A stretch of DNA of 64,000 bases from Morella rubra (lineage: Eukaryota; Streptophyta; Magnoliopsida; Fagales; Myricaceae), in assembly GCA_003952965.2 (NCBI GenBank), contig CM025855.1:17599858-17663857 (forward strand). Direction: 5' to 3'. The notes beneath the pieces were generated by a model. The model was not told the origin of the DNA and made no database searches. It was given only the letters and a program-made list of their open reading frames with translations. Every line of letters begins with the position of its first letter. Position 1 is the first letter of the stretch. Made by a program: the position numbers and the translations under genes. Positions 11,481-23,349 of this stretch are shown here, piece by piece.

Positions 11481-11779
11481 ACATGGGATTGGAGTTCTCC
11501 GAAAGAAGACTAGCATTTTCTTCATTTCTTTGAAGATGAGTACGAAAACAAAGTTTTCAAGCAATCTACACATTCTCCTCTTTCAACATCACCATTTATC
11601 TTTTCCAAGTGCATCTACTCCATCTTCAAGGAAAGAATTCAAGTGAAGTACCATAAGGCAAGAGAAGACTTCAAGATATCAACGAAGCCACAGAGGAGGT
11701 AACATAAAGATTAAATGATCTAACTCTTTTTTTTCTCTTTGCCTATAGTAAGCCTACGAACTTTGATACAATATAAGAC

Positions 11780-12560
11780 AAGAGGTGGAGGAATGTTGTG
11801 GACAAAGAAATCAAAGCTACAAAGAAGAATGAAACATGGGAGCTTGCTACACTTCCCAAAGAGAAACAACCAATTAGAGTCAAATGGGTGTACAAGGCAA
11901 AGAAGAATTCGAATGACAAAATTGAGAGGTACAAGGTAATACTAGTTGCCGAAGGATATAGTCAAAGGCCCAGAATTGACTATGATGAGGTTTTTGCTCC
12001 CATTGCTCGCTTGGAAACTATTCGATTGATTATTTCTTTAAGCAGCTCAAAATAGTTGAAAAATCCATCAAATGGACATCAAGTCTGCTTTCTTGAATGG
12101 TTTTCTTGAAAATGAAGTATATATGCAACAATTTGTTGGGTTATATTGTGAAAGAGCATGAAAAGAAAGTTTTGAAATTGAAGAAATCTTGTATGGCTTA
12201 AAGCAAGAGCCGAGAGCATGGAATAGTTGAATCAACAAGTACTACCAAGATAGCAAAATTTTGAAGTGTCCCTACGAACATGCTCTTTACACAAATGGGA
12301 ACCAATATGGAGATATATTTCTTGTATGTTTGTATGTGGATGACTTGATCTCTACATGAAGTAATACTACTATGTTTGAAGAATTCAAGTTAAGGGCTCC
12401 GGAGTTTGAGAAGACGGATATTGTCTCATGTTATATTACCTTAGCATCAAAGTAAAACAAATGGAGGATGACATTTTTATTGCTCAAGAATGTTATGCTA
12501 AAGACATTCTCGAGAAGTTCAAAATGGGTGATTGCAAGTATGTGAACACACCCATAGAAT
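11780..12560 (+). pseudogene. Copia-2 reverse transcriptase remnant
   Basis: ETWELATLPK, IRVKWVYKAK and VFAPIARLETIR are open at 11798-12055, then stops follow. The catalytic YVDDL box is still readable at about 12330-12345, followed by a TGA. The GLKQEPRAW-like segment is at about 12195. It is a decayed RT of the copia type. Confidence 0.83.
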
Positions 12561-12589
12561 GTGGCATCAAATTATCAGCATTTCTAAAA

Positions 12590-13240
12590 ACCTTGTTGGA
12601 ACTTTAAGATATTTAACTTGCATTAGGCCGGATATTCTTTTTCAGGTTGGATTTATCAGTCGGTAGATTGAAGCTCCTACTTTATCTCACTTGAAAGCGG
12701 CTAAAAGAATTCTTTGGTACATCAAAGTTACACTTGAACATAGATTGCTTTATTAATTTCAAATGATTTCAAGGTTTTGGGCTATTGTGATAGTGATTGG
12801 GCTGGACATGTTGATTAAAGAAAAAGCACAACTAGCTTTGTTTTCTTCATGCAAACTGCTGCTTTTACTTGATCCTCAAAGAAGCAACCCATTATTACAC
12901 TATCCACCTTTGAAGAGGAGTATGTTGCTTTCTCAAGTTGTGTTTTTCAAGCAATTTGGCTAAGATCCTTGTTAAAGGAGCTTCATGTCTTTGAAAATAT
13001 TCCAATGAACATTGTTGTGGATAACAAATCGGTGAATACTTTGGCCAAAAATCCAATTTTTCATGATCAAAGCAAGCACATCAACACAAAATTTCATTTC
13101 ATTCAATAATTTGTAGCTACAAAGGAGGTGAAGCTAAAGTTCACGAAGTCACAAGATCAAGTTGCCAATATTTTTGCCAAGCCCCTCAAGGGTGAAATAT
13201 TTTGCCAAATAAGGAGCTTGCTTGGAGTTACAAAATTAAG
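12590..13240 (+). pseudogene. Copia-2 RNase H remnant
   Basis: The segment with CIRPDILFQVG (about 12620), the LKAAKRILWYIK region (about 12690) and the C-terminal VANIFAKPLKGE (about 13161) identify copia RNase H. Several in-frame stops and frameshifts occur between these landmarks. Confidence 0.8.
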
Positions 13241-13252
13241 TTTAAGAGGGGG

Positions 13253-13570
13253 TGTTAGTTATTAAACTTAATTCTACTTTATTTCCAATAAATTTGTTAA
13301 CGGGGAGGTTATGTCTTTTGATATTCTCATAGGTTATAAAGTTGAGGGTTAGAGACCTTTAATATTTTCATCATATGAGAATTAAGTGGGATTTACTACA
13401 ATTAGTTATTTGAAATTAATTTGGATGGTTCATTTTAGAAGTTACAAAGTCTCATTCTGGTTTGTGGTTTCTTAAGTGAGCGGAACAAAGCTTTAATTGA
13501 AGTATTAGAATTTCTCTCCATTTAGCTTCATAAACAAAGTATTGAGTGTAGTCCTTTTGATAATCCAACA
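13253..13570 (+). repeat. Copia-2 3' LTR (about 318 bp)
   Basis: A purine-rich tract (AAGTTTAAGAGGGG, 13239-13252) precedes TGTTAGTTATTAAAC, the expected polypurine-tract/LTR junction. The sequence can be followed to a CCAACA end at 13570. The end is set from the TG..CA rule only, because no second copy is present. Confidence 0.65.
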
Positions 13571-14480
13571 TGGAGCACATGTTCAAGTTGATTCTATTGA
13601 AGCGCCAACTCGGTTGAAAAATGTATCTATAATAGAGATGAGGCAGAAAATCCTAAAGAGGTTTCAAGAAACATTAAAAAGGAGCTAGAAGAGTAGAAAT
13701 GTATGCAAGAAGAGTAACAAAAATAGAAGCGAGAAGATTTCCAGTGCCCATTGGTCAATTTGTAGAAACTAAAGGATGAGATGCCTATATTGAAACATCC
13801 CTTAACTCTTCACTTTCTACTACTAGTTTCTTGTTTGAATATAAATTGTATCTTTGAAATTACATTATCTATTAGTTGTGCTTAATCTTTTGTTGTAGTA
13901 GATACTCCTTATAGAACTATTAGCTAGCAAATATATCTTGGAAGGCTTGTTTCAAAAAAGTTTTGAAACTCAATTCGCCCCGCCTCTTGGATTGCTTTGA
14001 TTCTAAGAATTTCAAATTAGATGTTAGTTCTTCTATTTAGCTTAGTGTTGTTGTTGTGTTCTCTATAGATCTCTCTTGCTCCAAACTCACTAGTTACAAA
14101 GAGGAAACGCTTGCTACAAGGTAAGGCATTTCTAGACTCTTTCCGTGTAGAGTTTGGGATGAATATGTGGTGAAAATGATTGAGGAAACTACTTATAGGT
14201 CATGGATTGGTTGATTTTGTTAGAGATGCTGATTTTGCTTAAGGTTTGTAACATGCATGTGGATGGATTAAAAAAAAAGGTGGAATAGAGGTTTTTCATA
14301 TTCAAAGTTTCCTATTTTCAATTGGATAAAAAGTATTTGCGGATGATGGTTCAGATGTGTCTTTTATGAAGATATTGGTTCTTGCATGTGAGGTTTTGAA
14401 ACTTTGAAAATGGAAATGCCTATATTGAAGTGATGTGTCGGGACTTCTTGCCATTGACATGCATATGTTCCTTCTTGTTT
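13571..14480. other. Unclassified sequence, possible LTR end fragment
   Basis: At about 13960-14000 there is a cytosine-rich stretch (CGCCCCGCCTCTTGG) resembling the end region of the solo LTR at 17218-18479 (CCCCCCTCTTGG), so part of this may be a related LTR end. No coding domain could be read on either strand. Confidence 0.4.
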
Positions 14481-14893
14481 GTCACGGGGTTTGTCTCTAA
14501 GACACATAGTTTATAGTCTCAATTGGTATGATTAGGGGATATTAGAGGAGTTCACATTGAGTTATTTGATTTCTTAAGTTCGAAACCTTGATTAGGACAT
14601 GATTTAGTGAGAATTAGAGTTCACATGCAACTGAGTTATTGCTCAGGAGTATTGGTTAAGCTTAGGATCTCGAAACCTTGATTAGGACATGATTAAGTAA
14701 GATTGGAGTTCATGTGCAACTAGGTTGTTGTTCAAAATATTGAGGAGCTCGTATTGGATCAATTTAATTTTTTAAGCAAATAGGACATTTTTGTCTCAAA
14801 AACCAAACCACATGATTTTTTTTTTTTTAATATGTTGGGAGTTCATCCACGAGTTTATGGTTCAAATTTGGAGACTTTTTTTTTTTCGGAGGC
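14481..14893 (+). repeat. Fragment of the TGTCATA gypsy-type LTR family
   Basis: It matches the internal part of the solo LTRs at 54876-56947 and 19801-22153 and the inverted fragment at 53512-54238. Shared marks include GAAACCTTGATTAGGACATG (twice, about 14581 and 14670) and CCACGAGTTTATGGTTCAAA (about 14848). It has neither LTR end. Confidence 0.75.
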
Positions 14894-14958
14894 AAGTAGG
14901 CCGTTAATCATTATCATCAAAATCAAAATGAATTGTTCAAGGAAGACCCTTGGGCTCA
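14894..14958 (-). repeat. Copia-3 3' LTR start (truncated)
   Basis: On the minus strand this begins TGAGCCCAAGG and matches the first about 60 bases of the LTR at 19000 (TGTTAGCCCA). It is cut at about 14894, where gypsy LTR sequence begins. A polypurine tract (minus AAAGGGGGAGAT) lies just before it at 14959-14970. Confidence 0.7.
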
Positions 14959-15479
14959 ATCTCCCCCTTTTTGATGATGACAAACCATTTAAGTGAAAAT
15001 TCAATTGCTGAAAAGAAAAGGTCCCCTTGAGAACAAGCAAAAGTTTTTCATGTGTTTTTAGCACAAAAAAAATTGAGATTTTAAGAAATTTTTGCTAGAG
15101 TTCCCTTTGTAACTCGAGGTTTCCAAAAATTACAAAACAAGCCAAAAACACTTCTATAATCACCCTCTAAGCTTCTCAATCTCCATAATTTGATTTCAGA
15201 ACTTAAGACTTCAATATTCAAGACTTAAAAAGTAGAGATACTACATTTTATGAGCTTTTTTAAATCTTCCAATTTGAAGCACAAGTAGTAAGCATTTCTC
15301 ACAGCATTTTGATATTCAACCAGCAAAGACATAATCAACTCAAGAGATTGACATAAGTAATCACATAACCAACACAAGTGACCATCAAAATGCAATAGTA
15401 TGTACATAAATGCTAAAATGTTCCTTAAACAGTACAAAGAGTTAGACAAACTTTCTCTACACTTTTCTCTCCCATTGGC

Positions 15480-16840
15480 ATTATCAAAAACAAGGGAGGG
15501 GTAGGGTTATCAAGGGAAAGAGATAAGGAAATTGGCTAGCGAGGGCGAGGACCAGAGTCATGATGATATTTGCGCAGGAAGGCAGCTCAAGACGTGCTGA
15601 ACCAGTGGACCCAAGTGAAAACATGAGGCCGAAGACTGTGATCAGTGTCGATGAAGATCTCAGTGGTCTGAGCAATATAAGTAACAGTCTGTCTGATGCT
15701 TCCACTCAGAGTCTCGGTAGCTGTAAATGTCTGCAACTGAAGTCTGTACATCCTCCTTGAGTTTCCAGAGAATCACTCGAGCAATGGTGAAATTGTTGTA
15801 TGAGTACCGAGTAGACCTTACTATGCGCTCCAAGATTTCAAATTGAGAACTGTGAGAGGAGAGAAGTGCTTTAATCTCATCAAACCTCTTTTACACATTT
15901 TCTGCCAATGATTCCACATTCTGGCCCAATTTCTGCTGCTCTTCCTTCAGATCCTATAAAAAAGCTTCAAGTTGAGCCAATTGAGGCCCATGACTAACAG
16001 AACAAACAACCCTAGAGGAGGAGGCAAGGCTATGAGACGGAGTAGGTATGGTAGTCTCTTCACCTTCAGCAGCCCATTCTGAATCTTCATCATCTTCCTC
16101 ATCCTCTTCCTCAGATTCAAGAGCACCTTTCTAAGGATTCACTACCCCTCTCTTCACCCATTCTCCCATGAGCCTAAGTGTTTTCTTGTTGTACTCTTTA
16201 GAAACCTTAGGCCTTTCTTTTTCTCCACCTCCCATTTAAACCACAAAAACATAGAACATGTGGGTGAAAAACATATAATAAGGCAAACCTTGCCTTTTCT
16301 TTTCACAAAAGCCTTCATATGATTCAAAATCAAGTGCCCAAGATTTATTTTGGTGCGAGTAATAAGGTAGACAACATAAATAAGTCAAGAAAAGTCACAT
16401 ACTCAAATTTCCCTATTCTAGGGAGGATAAATTGCACACCATGTGATGAAGCAATCTTTGATGGACAATCTTATCCAATGTAGGGTCATCCAGTATTGAC
16501 CCTAAAGATCTCAATGTGCTCAACATCAAACAGCCCGCTCCACGCATACGTTTCGAAGAATTTATTTTTCAAATTAGGGGAAGACGCCATGGTGTTGAGG
16601 GAAGTGACAAAGAAGTCCAAAACTTTTCCTTTTACAAGACTCGAGGCATCCTTAGAGACATTAAAAGCAAAATTGGCAAAGACTCACTTTACCAAAAAGG
16701 GGTATGCATCCAACTTAAACCCCCCAAAGTTTGACCACCCTTGGTAGTTAAACATATCCTTAAAGTCAAAACCATTCTCCAAAAACCATGAAAATAGCAT
16801 CCATTGCCCAGAAATTACCTTGCGATGCTGAAAATCCTTC
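15480..16840 (-). pseudogene. Copia-3 additional 3' ORF remnant (plant-transposon-protein-like, coiled-coil end)
   Basis: Following RNase H on the same strand, the translation reads FDFKDMFNYQGW, YPFLVK and, further on, SSLVKGKVLDF and LFDVEHIEIF. This resembles the region called a putative plant transposon protein domain in copia- and gypsy-associated extra ORFs; that match is from memory and needs a profile search. A glutamate- and serine-rich segment follows (about 16130-16060), then a stretch with LKEEQQKLGQ and VESLAENV that looks like a coiled coil (about 15955-15890). Stops and frameshifts interrupt it. Its function is unknown. Confidence 0.5.
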
Positions 16841-16844
16841 GGAA

Positions 16845-17100
16845 ATCAATTTTGATGTAGCCCTAAATTAATAATGCTTAATCTCAATATATTTTTTCCT
16901 GGAGTGTTGTATAGGATTTTTGGTAAGATTTATGGTACTGGTGTTATCACATTTGTGCACAACAATTGCTAATAGCAATATACTCCGCTTCCGTGGTTGA
17001 TAGAGCCACATAATTTTGTTTTTTACAAAATCAAGACACTAGTGAATGTCCAAGAAATTGACACGCACCACTAGTACTCTTTCTATCAATTTTGGGTTTT
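16845..17100 (-). pseudogene. Copia-3 RNase H remnant
   Basis: The minus strand reads DRKSTSGACQFLGHSLVS (about 17085-17032), then KKQNYVALSTTEAEYIAIS and CDNTSTINLTKNPIQHS, which are copia RNase H core segments. A stop replaces the tryptophan after LVS. The upstream half is absent and joined to LTR sequence. Confidence 0.82.
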
Positions 17101-19000
17101 GCAAAAATTTTCTTCTTCGAGCTCTTTCTCTTTTTTTGTGGGCTAGGTCAGAGATGATGATGCAAGTTATTGTCTTTTCTCTCTCATCTTGATCTATTTA
17201 TAGTCCTCTAGACTTGTTGTTGGCTTTTGTTCACAATCGATATTTTGATGATTTTAATAAATGGATTAAGTTTACAAAATGGACATCTTCAAAGACAAAG
17301 ACATTTTTATCAAAGAGCCAAAGACAAGAAGATTGAAGATCAAGAAGATGCAAGGAGCTCAAAAGTGAAGATTCAAGACCTTAGGGTATAACCTTGTAAC
17401 TCTTAGTTTCACTTTTGACAAGGATTTGAATCATACACTTGCATATTTTTCAAAACGTGCATAAACTGTTTTACCTCTTGTTTGAAAGATCAAATATTTT
17501 TTAAATGGTTTCAAAACACCCAAATCAACTCTCAAACCCTTTATATACTTATGGAAGTTAGTCCTTAAAATTGGGTGTTTCAAAATGGTCAAAACTGTAG
17601 TTTTAAATGAACTGGATCCTGTGCTTAAGTTGAAGAGTCGACCGACTGGTGAAGCGGTTACCGGCCTTCGACCACTTGGTGTAGCAGTCAACCAGTCTAT
17701 AATTTGAAATAGATCCGTTGAAGTTCTGACAATATGACCGTTGGGTAACGGTAACACTGAAGCGGATCGACCGGTACAACGGTAATATTCCTAATGGCTA
17801 GAAATGGCTAGTTTTCTCAGATGCCTATATAAAGACCTTCCTATTGTCTCAAAAAGAGAGAGAATGACCACATATCATTTTACATAGTTTGAGAAATATC
17901 TTAAACCTTCTTATTCCATATTTCTCATATCATTCACACAAATTACATTTTCACATCCTTGTCATTGTGTGAATCAAAGAGATAGAGCTTTCCATTTTCA
18001 TATCCACTCTTTGAGAGAGTTTATTCTTTTATCTTCCTATCCAAAAGAGGTGATTCCTTTAGTGAGGTTGTTCACTAAAGAAGAAGCTTAGAGAGGGTAT
18101 ATCTCAAGCTTGGTTGGGTTGTGAGTGGTGAGCCCGAAAATCACTTGGGTTGTGAGTGTTGAGCACAGGAAAGTACTTGTACGGTTCTCTAGCACCCGGA
18201 AGCTAGAGTGTACACTATTTGGAAGATAGTGGGAAAACCTTAAGGCTCAGTAAAGGAGCTTGAGGGGTGGATGTAGGCGGGTTTTCCGAACCACCTAAAA
18301 ATCACGTATTTGCTTCTCTATCCCTACTCTTTACATTTAGCACTTATTCTCTTACCACATCCATATACTTGTGTTAAATTAGTCTTTACTTTGCAAACAC
18401 AACTTTGGGGATTAAAAGCGAAAAAGTTTGGAAACCCAATTAACCCCCCTCTTGGGTTGCCTTAATCCTTAGACTTACACTTGTGTGGTCCCCAAGAGGC
18501 TTTATTGTACCGTTGAAGATGTGCCCTAGACACATTAATGGCCAAAAGATGAGCTGACATCATTTTGAAAAAATTTACAAAATCGCAGCATGTATCGACA
18601 CATAGTCACCATGTTTCAACACCATGTTCTTGTCTGAAATTTGGCTCTCAGGTGTCCACACCTTCAAAACAGCTCTTGGGTGTCAGTGCAGTGTGTTGAC
18701 ACCATTTTACTATGTGTCGATACCATCAATGCTGAAGAGGTTTTTCAGCAATTTAAAGTGTTGTTTCCACTCTATTTTATCTTTAAACGCCTATAATGAA
18801 CAATTTGAACTTTTTAGCTTACATAATGGTGTTAATACATATTTGGGACCTTTTATTGAGAGACAATTTCAATCCTTTTGAAAATCAATTTAGTATTTGT
18901 GGATTGATATTAGAGAGATCTAAAATCCTTCAAAGCAAGTAGAGAGTTTGTTATCATCAAAATCAAAACGAATTATTCAAGGAACAACATTGGGCTAACA
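17101..19000 (-). repeat. Copia-3 5' LTR, interrupted by a solo LTR
   Basis: On the minus strand it starts TGTTAGCCCAATG at 19000 and matches the LTR start at 14958. Removing the insertion at 17218-18479 (plus one target copy) leaves about 630 bp. A TATAAATAG box lies at about 17196-17204 on the minus strand. The region 18590-18730 has several near-palindromic TGTNGACACC-like motifs. The distal end at about 17101 is set by where RNase H homology begins. Confidence 0.68.
17218..18479 (+). repeat. Solo copia-type LTR (1262 bp), TSD CTTGT
   Basis: It begins TGTTGGCTTTTG, ends TTAGACTTACA and is flanked by CTTGT at 17213-17217 and 18480-18484. A TATATAAAG box sits at about 17825. The end region has the CCCCCCTCTTGGGTTGCC stretch common before the end of some copia LTRs. 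No internal sequence is present, so it is a solo LTR nested in the Copia-3 LTR. Confidence 0.82.
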
Positions 19001-19795
19001 CTATTAAATCTGGAAATTTTAAGAGTAATGTCATATAATCCTATTACAACTCCTAGAAAATAAAGAAATAGAAAAAAAAAATATAAATGCCTTGGAGAAA
19101 GGCTTAAAAGTCTTCTAAAATTCCTAGGATCCTCAAAGAGGCCAAGAGACCCAAAGCCCAAAGAGGGAAAGAAACTAATCTATAAGAGATGCTAAAGAAA
19201 AGCTTAGTTGGGCTGAGAGTCCCAGCTCTCCAAAGAGAATCGTTGGATAATCTTGACGTGAGTCTTACTTCAATTTATTAATCATTGGCCAACTATTAAA
19301 ATGTTTCCTAATATTTGTTTCATATCATTCATGAAATCATCTAAGATTAAATCGTTGGACAAATATCAGGAATATAGTAATACGGATAATGGAGTTTCCA
19401 TAATTGGTCCATCTGTTATTAAAGACGAATGAAGTTGTGGCGGTACCAATCCTCGAGGGATGTGCAACCATTACCTTGCGTGATCAAGGGGTGGCACCCT
19501 AGTAGTGGAGATGCTTGCTTTTTTTTTCAAGGAGGACGGAAATCACAGAACATTACCAACAAAACGGGAGAGGGATGCACAACCTGGACTCTGGGGGTAC
19601 ATAGAGGATGGAGTTGGATGGACACTATTAAATGAGAAAGATTCACGTAGCACTAATAATAGGATCAATAACCGGTCATACTGTCATTTCTCAATATAAT
19701 TCATTTAATGTTTATGTGGTCTAATTTCTATTATTCTATATTTTTACAACATGCTCTATCGCTTTCATTGACATGTTCTCCCTTCCCTTACCTTA
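19001..19795. other. Repeat-like sequence related to 54240-54500 (inverted)
   Basis: The part at about 19020-19240 read on the minus strand resembles 54240-54500 (for example TTTTCTAGGAGT near 19050 and 54314), so both belong to one unclassified repeat. The rest to 19795 shows no domain; frames at 19429-19699 are not accepted as genes. Confidence 0.45.
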
Positions 19796-19800
19796 TTGGG

Positions 19801-22153
19801 TGTCATATCTCGAGCTTTCATTTAACATAACATACATTTGTCTATGAAAAACAAGTTTTGGTTTAGTAATGTATTAGTAAATATGTGTCTTGATTTCGTG
19901 GTGATTTGGAGATGAATTAGTACTTGATTCATTAGATTCAAATTATTGATTAAGGTTTGATTTAATGAGATTTGGATCTTACAAGTGACCAATCTTTTAC
20001 TCTTTCTTTTGAGATGCACGTTTTGAGCCAATTTATTTTTGAAAGCTAGTAGGACGGATTTTCATCAAAAATTGTAACGTGTGATTTTAGTCAACTAGTA
20101 GGTGTGAAGTTTATCCACGAGTTTACATTTCAATTTTTGAGACATTCTATTTCTCGAAAGCTAGTAGGAAATTTTATGAACATTGTTGGATAATTGACGA
20201 AACTTAGCAACTAATTTGTGGAAACTTAGCCACTAAGATAAGTAATTTCGGTAGCCTTAAAAGGATGACGCTTAATAGGGCTAGAAAGCAAGAGGAATCA
20301 AGGCTAAGAAGGTTGATGAAGGAAGGCTAAACCTAGGGAGCACGAAATGTCGAACACTGGGTGAACCAGCGATGACTCGCCATGGCCACCTAGGACAATT
20401 TTGGCCATAGCATTGCCTTGCAGCTGCTATAGGTTATTGGGTGTCAAGGGAAGGAGAAAGTAGCCTTGTGACTTGCCAAAGCTAACCTAGATAGGCCAGA
20501 CTTGTGTCTGAATGCAACCGACCATGTTTGCCTATAAATAAGGGGTTCGGCCTATTAGAAAAACTTACCAATTTGAGTGAAATCGTAGAGCTTTCACAAG
20601 GAAGAGACAAACCGAGTAGTGAAGAAGAGAAGGCTAGAAGAAACAAGAGCGATTCGAGTAGAAAAAAGGAAGAAAGATAAAGGAGAAGTTTGGTTTACTA
20701 GAGCTAAAGTTTAGCTTGGTTATCTTTGATTTTGATTCAAAAATTTCAAAAGTTGTTGTGAATCTCTTGTGTTTTCAAAATGATTCTTACATCTATTGAT
20801 GTTCTTCACGTTCTTCATGTTCTTGATGAAGAACAAGCTTGTGTTTTCTAAATAGTATTGTTTTTAAAGTTCAATTCTAAGTTCTTTGATTGTGTTTCTC
20901 AAATGAGAAAATATTCTTCAAACTTGTGATTTTAAAACTCTATGTCATTTTGCTTATGTCTACATAGAGGTTAATCAGGTATGAACTTTGAAATTGAGGT
21001 GTTGTTGAAATGTCAATTGTTTTCAATCTTGAAAAATATGATTTCCTGAGAATGACCGCTACTGTTAAAAAGGTCTATGAAACACTCAGCCGGGAGACAA
21101 AGAAAAAACTTTAGTTTGGTCCCTTTTTTCATCTTAATCTTCTGAGAAGTTCAAAATGATTGATGTTCTTCAATCTTTAATTCTTTGTTCTTTTTCTTTG
21201 ATTTTGGTCATTATGTGTCAATGAGAGGTTAATCAGGTATCTTTGAAATTGAGGTGTTGTTTTTCTTCACAATACCTACTTTTGAAAATGTCAATTGATC
21301 TTGAAAAATATGATTTCCAAGGGAAGTTTAATGGTTAAAGTATGAGATATCATATAAGCATTGACATGAGACATGCATACTAAACAAGTAATTTGAAGAT
21401 GTGATAGTACTGTGCACAGGAGGATATGAACCACGTGTTGTGGCATCCTGACCATAGCTCCATTGTATGCGGAAAGGTCCTAAATAAGGACGTATTTTAC
21501 TCTGGGAGAAATGCCGAATAATACGGGAGTAATGAGGGGTGGTGGTTGAAATGTTAAAATTATTTTTATTTGAGTCTTTTCCTTTATTTCATATTTTGTT
21601 ATGTTGTTGAATTGATGAACTGGTTTATTCAATGTCTTTATCATGTTATCTGCTACATGTCATACTAACCACTGGCTTTACTGAGTCATTTGGACTCACC
21701 GTTGTTTGTTAAATTATTTTAGCAGGAGTTCAGAATCTACTTGAGAGAATTTACTAGGACTTTAACTCATGAGGTCTTGATACTAAGCTGGTAGTTTGGG
21801 TTTGGGTCACTGAGAACCTAGACATCATTGTTGAGAGCCTCCATAGATGGATTGGTTTGGATTCCTGATTATATTTTCTAGTGATGATGAAGAGGAATAG
21901 TAGAAGAGAATAAGATCAAGACCTTTGTGGATTGTACTTATGTAGTAGTTATTCTGTCATGTTTTGTAGATATACATAGAAGGCGGAATTGGTTTTCTTT
22001 TGTGGTATAAAAGCTTGAATAAAGGGTCTTGATGATGTTTATTACTTAGAATCCTATTGCTTTAACGATCCTTCCACTGACCGTAACTCAATTAACAACG
22101 GCGTCCATTACTATAAGACAACGCTAGAGGTCTTCACGGTTCAAGCTATTACA
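19801..22153 (+). repeat. Solo gypsy-type LTR (2353 bp), TSD TTGGG/TTGAG
   Basis: It begins TGTCATATCTCGAGC and ends AAGCTATTACA, matching the LTR at 54876-56947 at both ends and throughout. Flanks are TTGGG (19796-19800) and TTGAG (22154-22158), a 5-bp duplication with one change. A CTATAAATA box is at about 20532. No coding region accompanies it. The superfamily is inferred from LTR size and style only. Confidence 0.83.
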
Positions 22154-22158
22154 TTGAG

Positions 22159-23349
22159 TCCTTAAGACTCACCCATTTTTCCTATCTTTGGTGCATGTAC
22201 TTTGACACTTAGCAGATCATGAGGGTGATAAAGAACACCCAGACCTATGACTTTGGGCAGTATAGGTTGAAGGTGTAGGTATGGGTTTGAGTGTCCGACA
22301 CGTATGAAGTGCTAATCAATCACTCTCATACGTGGTCAATGATTATCCCACCCCAATCTCACTAGTAACTCCCTCGTCATTCGATTTTCCTCTTGAGCTG
22401 GTGAACCCTGACGCTGAGGTGTTAGAAGGCGTAGTAGACCTTATGGGTGCCAATGAAGACCTGTAGCTATGTTATTTTCCTGCAGTTATTTTACCTTTAT
22501 GTTGTGCACAAAGTTTTAATGGTCTATTTAAGCAATTATTTTGTAAAGTTTTTGGAAACTTTGCTGTGTTTTTGGGCTTATTTTAGCTCACGCTTTGGTA
22601 AATGTCTTTGCAACCTTTTGTTTCACAAATCATTTTGAGAGGATATGAAAACTTCTCTTATGAAATCTCTTTTACATTTTTATCTGTTTTGCATTGCTAC
22701 GTCAATATTTCTACTTAATAATTAGACATTATTTAGTGATAATTATAGTTATGTTCCCGTGTTAATTATTTGCCAATACATATTTACTAATCAGGTTTAA
22801 GCGTAATGACAAGAATTATTTTCCTAACCAAAAGAAAATTTTCCGTTAATTTTCTTAAAGTATCGCATCCTTTTGAAGACTAGATATGCTTTTCGTTGAT
22901 TCTTTCACTATAGGTCAAGTAAAGTGCATTGTCTTTTGAGCTCCTAAGGAAACTTATGTGTCGTAATCTCCCCCTGTTAACATTATATTACTATTAAAAG
23001 AGCTTAAAGATAATACGAACATGGGTCGCGACATCCCCATGGCCTTTTAATTGTTCCTTTTGCCATTTTTGTTTGGAACCACCTACTAGCGTTCCCCTTC
23101 TGCTGGTTTGGACACTCCAGGGAAGCGGGAGCGAGGAGATGCTCATCCACCCTATGCACCAGCGACTAGAACCACTATTCATGACGTGGGTTAAATTAGA
23201 TCCAAGTCTTTGGTATCGAGTAGGAATAATGGGCCTTATGGCTCGGTTGCATAAGGTCTTTGAGGCCGTTTGTTGTATTACCCTTTGGGCCCCTAATGTT
23301 TTTGAGCCCTAAATGTTGTTGCAATAGGCTTAATGCCTTAACCTAGAGG
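22159..23349. other. Unclassified sequence between solo LTR and UBX gene
   Basis: The first about 300 bp could be further LTR-type sequence. A somewhat more GC-rich block at about 23020-23320 has no recognisable product on either strand. No known RNA or regulatory motif is visible. Confidence 0.35.

Larger units (their letters stand above)
10540..13570 (+). mobile_element. Copia-2: decayed copia body with 3' LTR
   Basis: The order integrase, RT, RNase H, polypurine tract and LTR is readable on the plus strand, but protein residues differ from Copia-1 and Copia-4, indicating another copia lineage. No gag and no 5' LTR were found, so the 5' part is lost. Every domain has stops or frameshifts. 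Confidence 0.85.
14959..17100 (-). mobile_element. Copia-3: deleted copia element with an extra 3' ORF
   Basis: Read on the minus strand, the order is LTR (19000 to about 17101), then directly RNase H, then an additional coding remnant, then about 0.5 kb of untranslated sequence, a polypurine tract and the start of the 3' LTR. Primer site, gag, protease, integrase and RT are missing, a deletion of several kb. The extra ORF is in the position where some copia lineages (SIRE-like) carry an env-like gene. Confidence 0.72.

Noticed and set aside
13780-14429. 14-bp direct repeat ATGCCTATATTGAA about 640 bp apart, as a possible insertion TSD
   Set aside because: No poly(A), TIR or LTR ends adjoin the copies, so chance or an older repeat is as likely.
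23073-23312. 79-codon frame in a GC-richer block downstream of the UBX gene
   Set aside because: No domain, and an opposite-strand frame of equal quality overlaps it.
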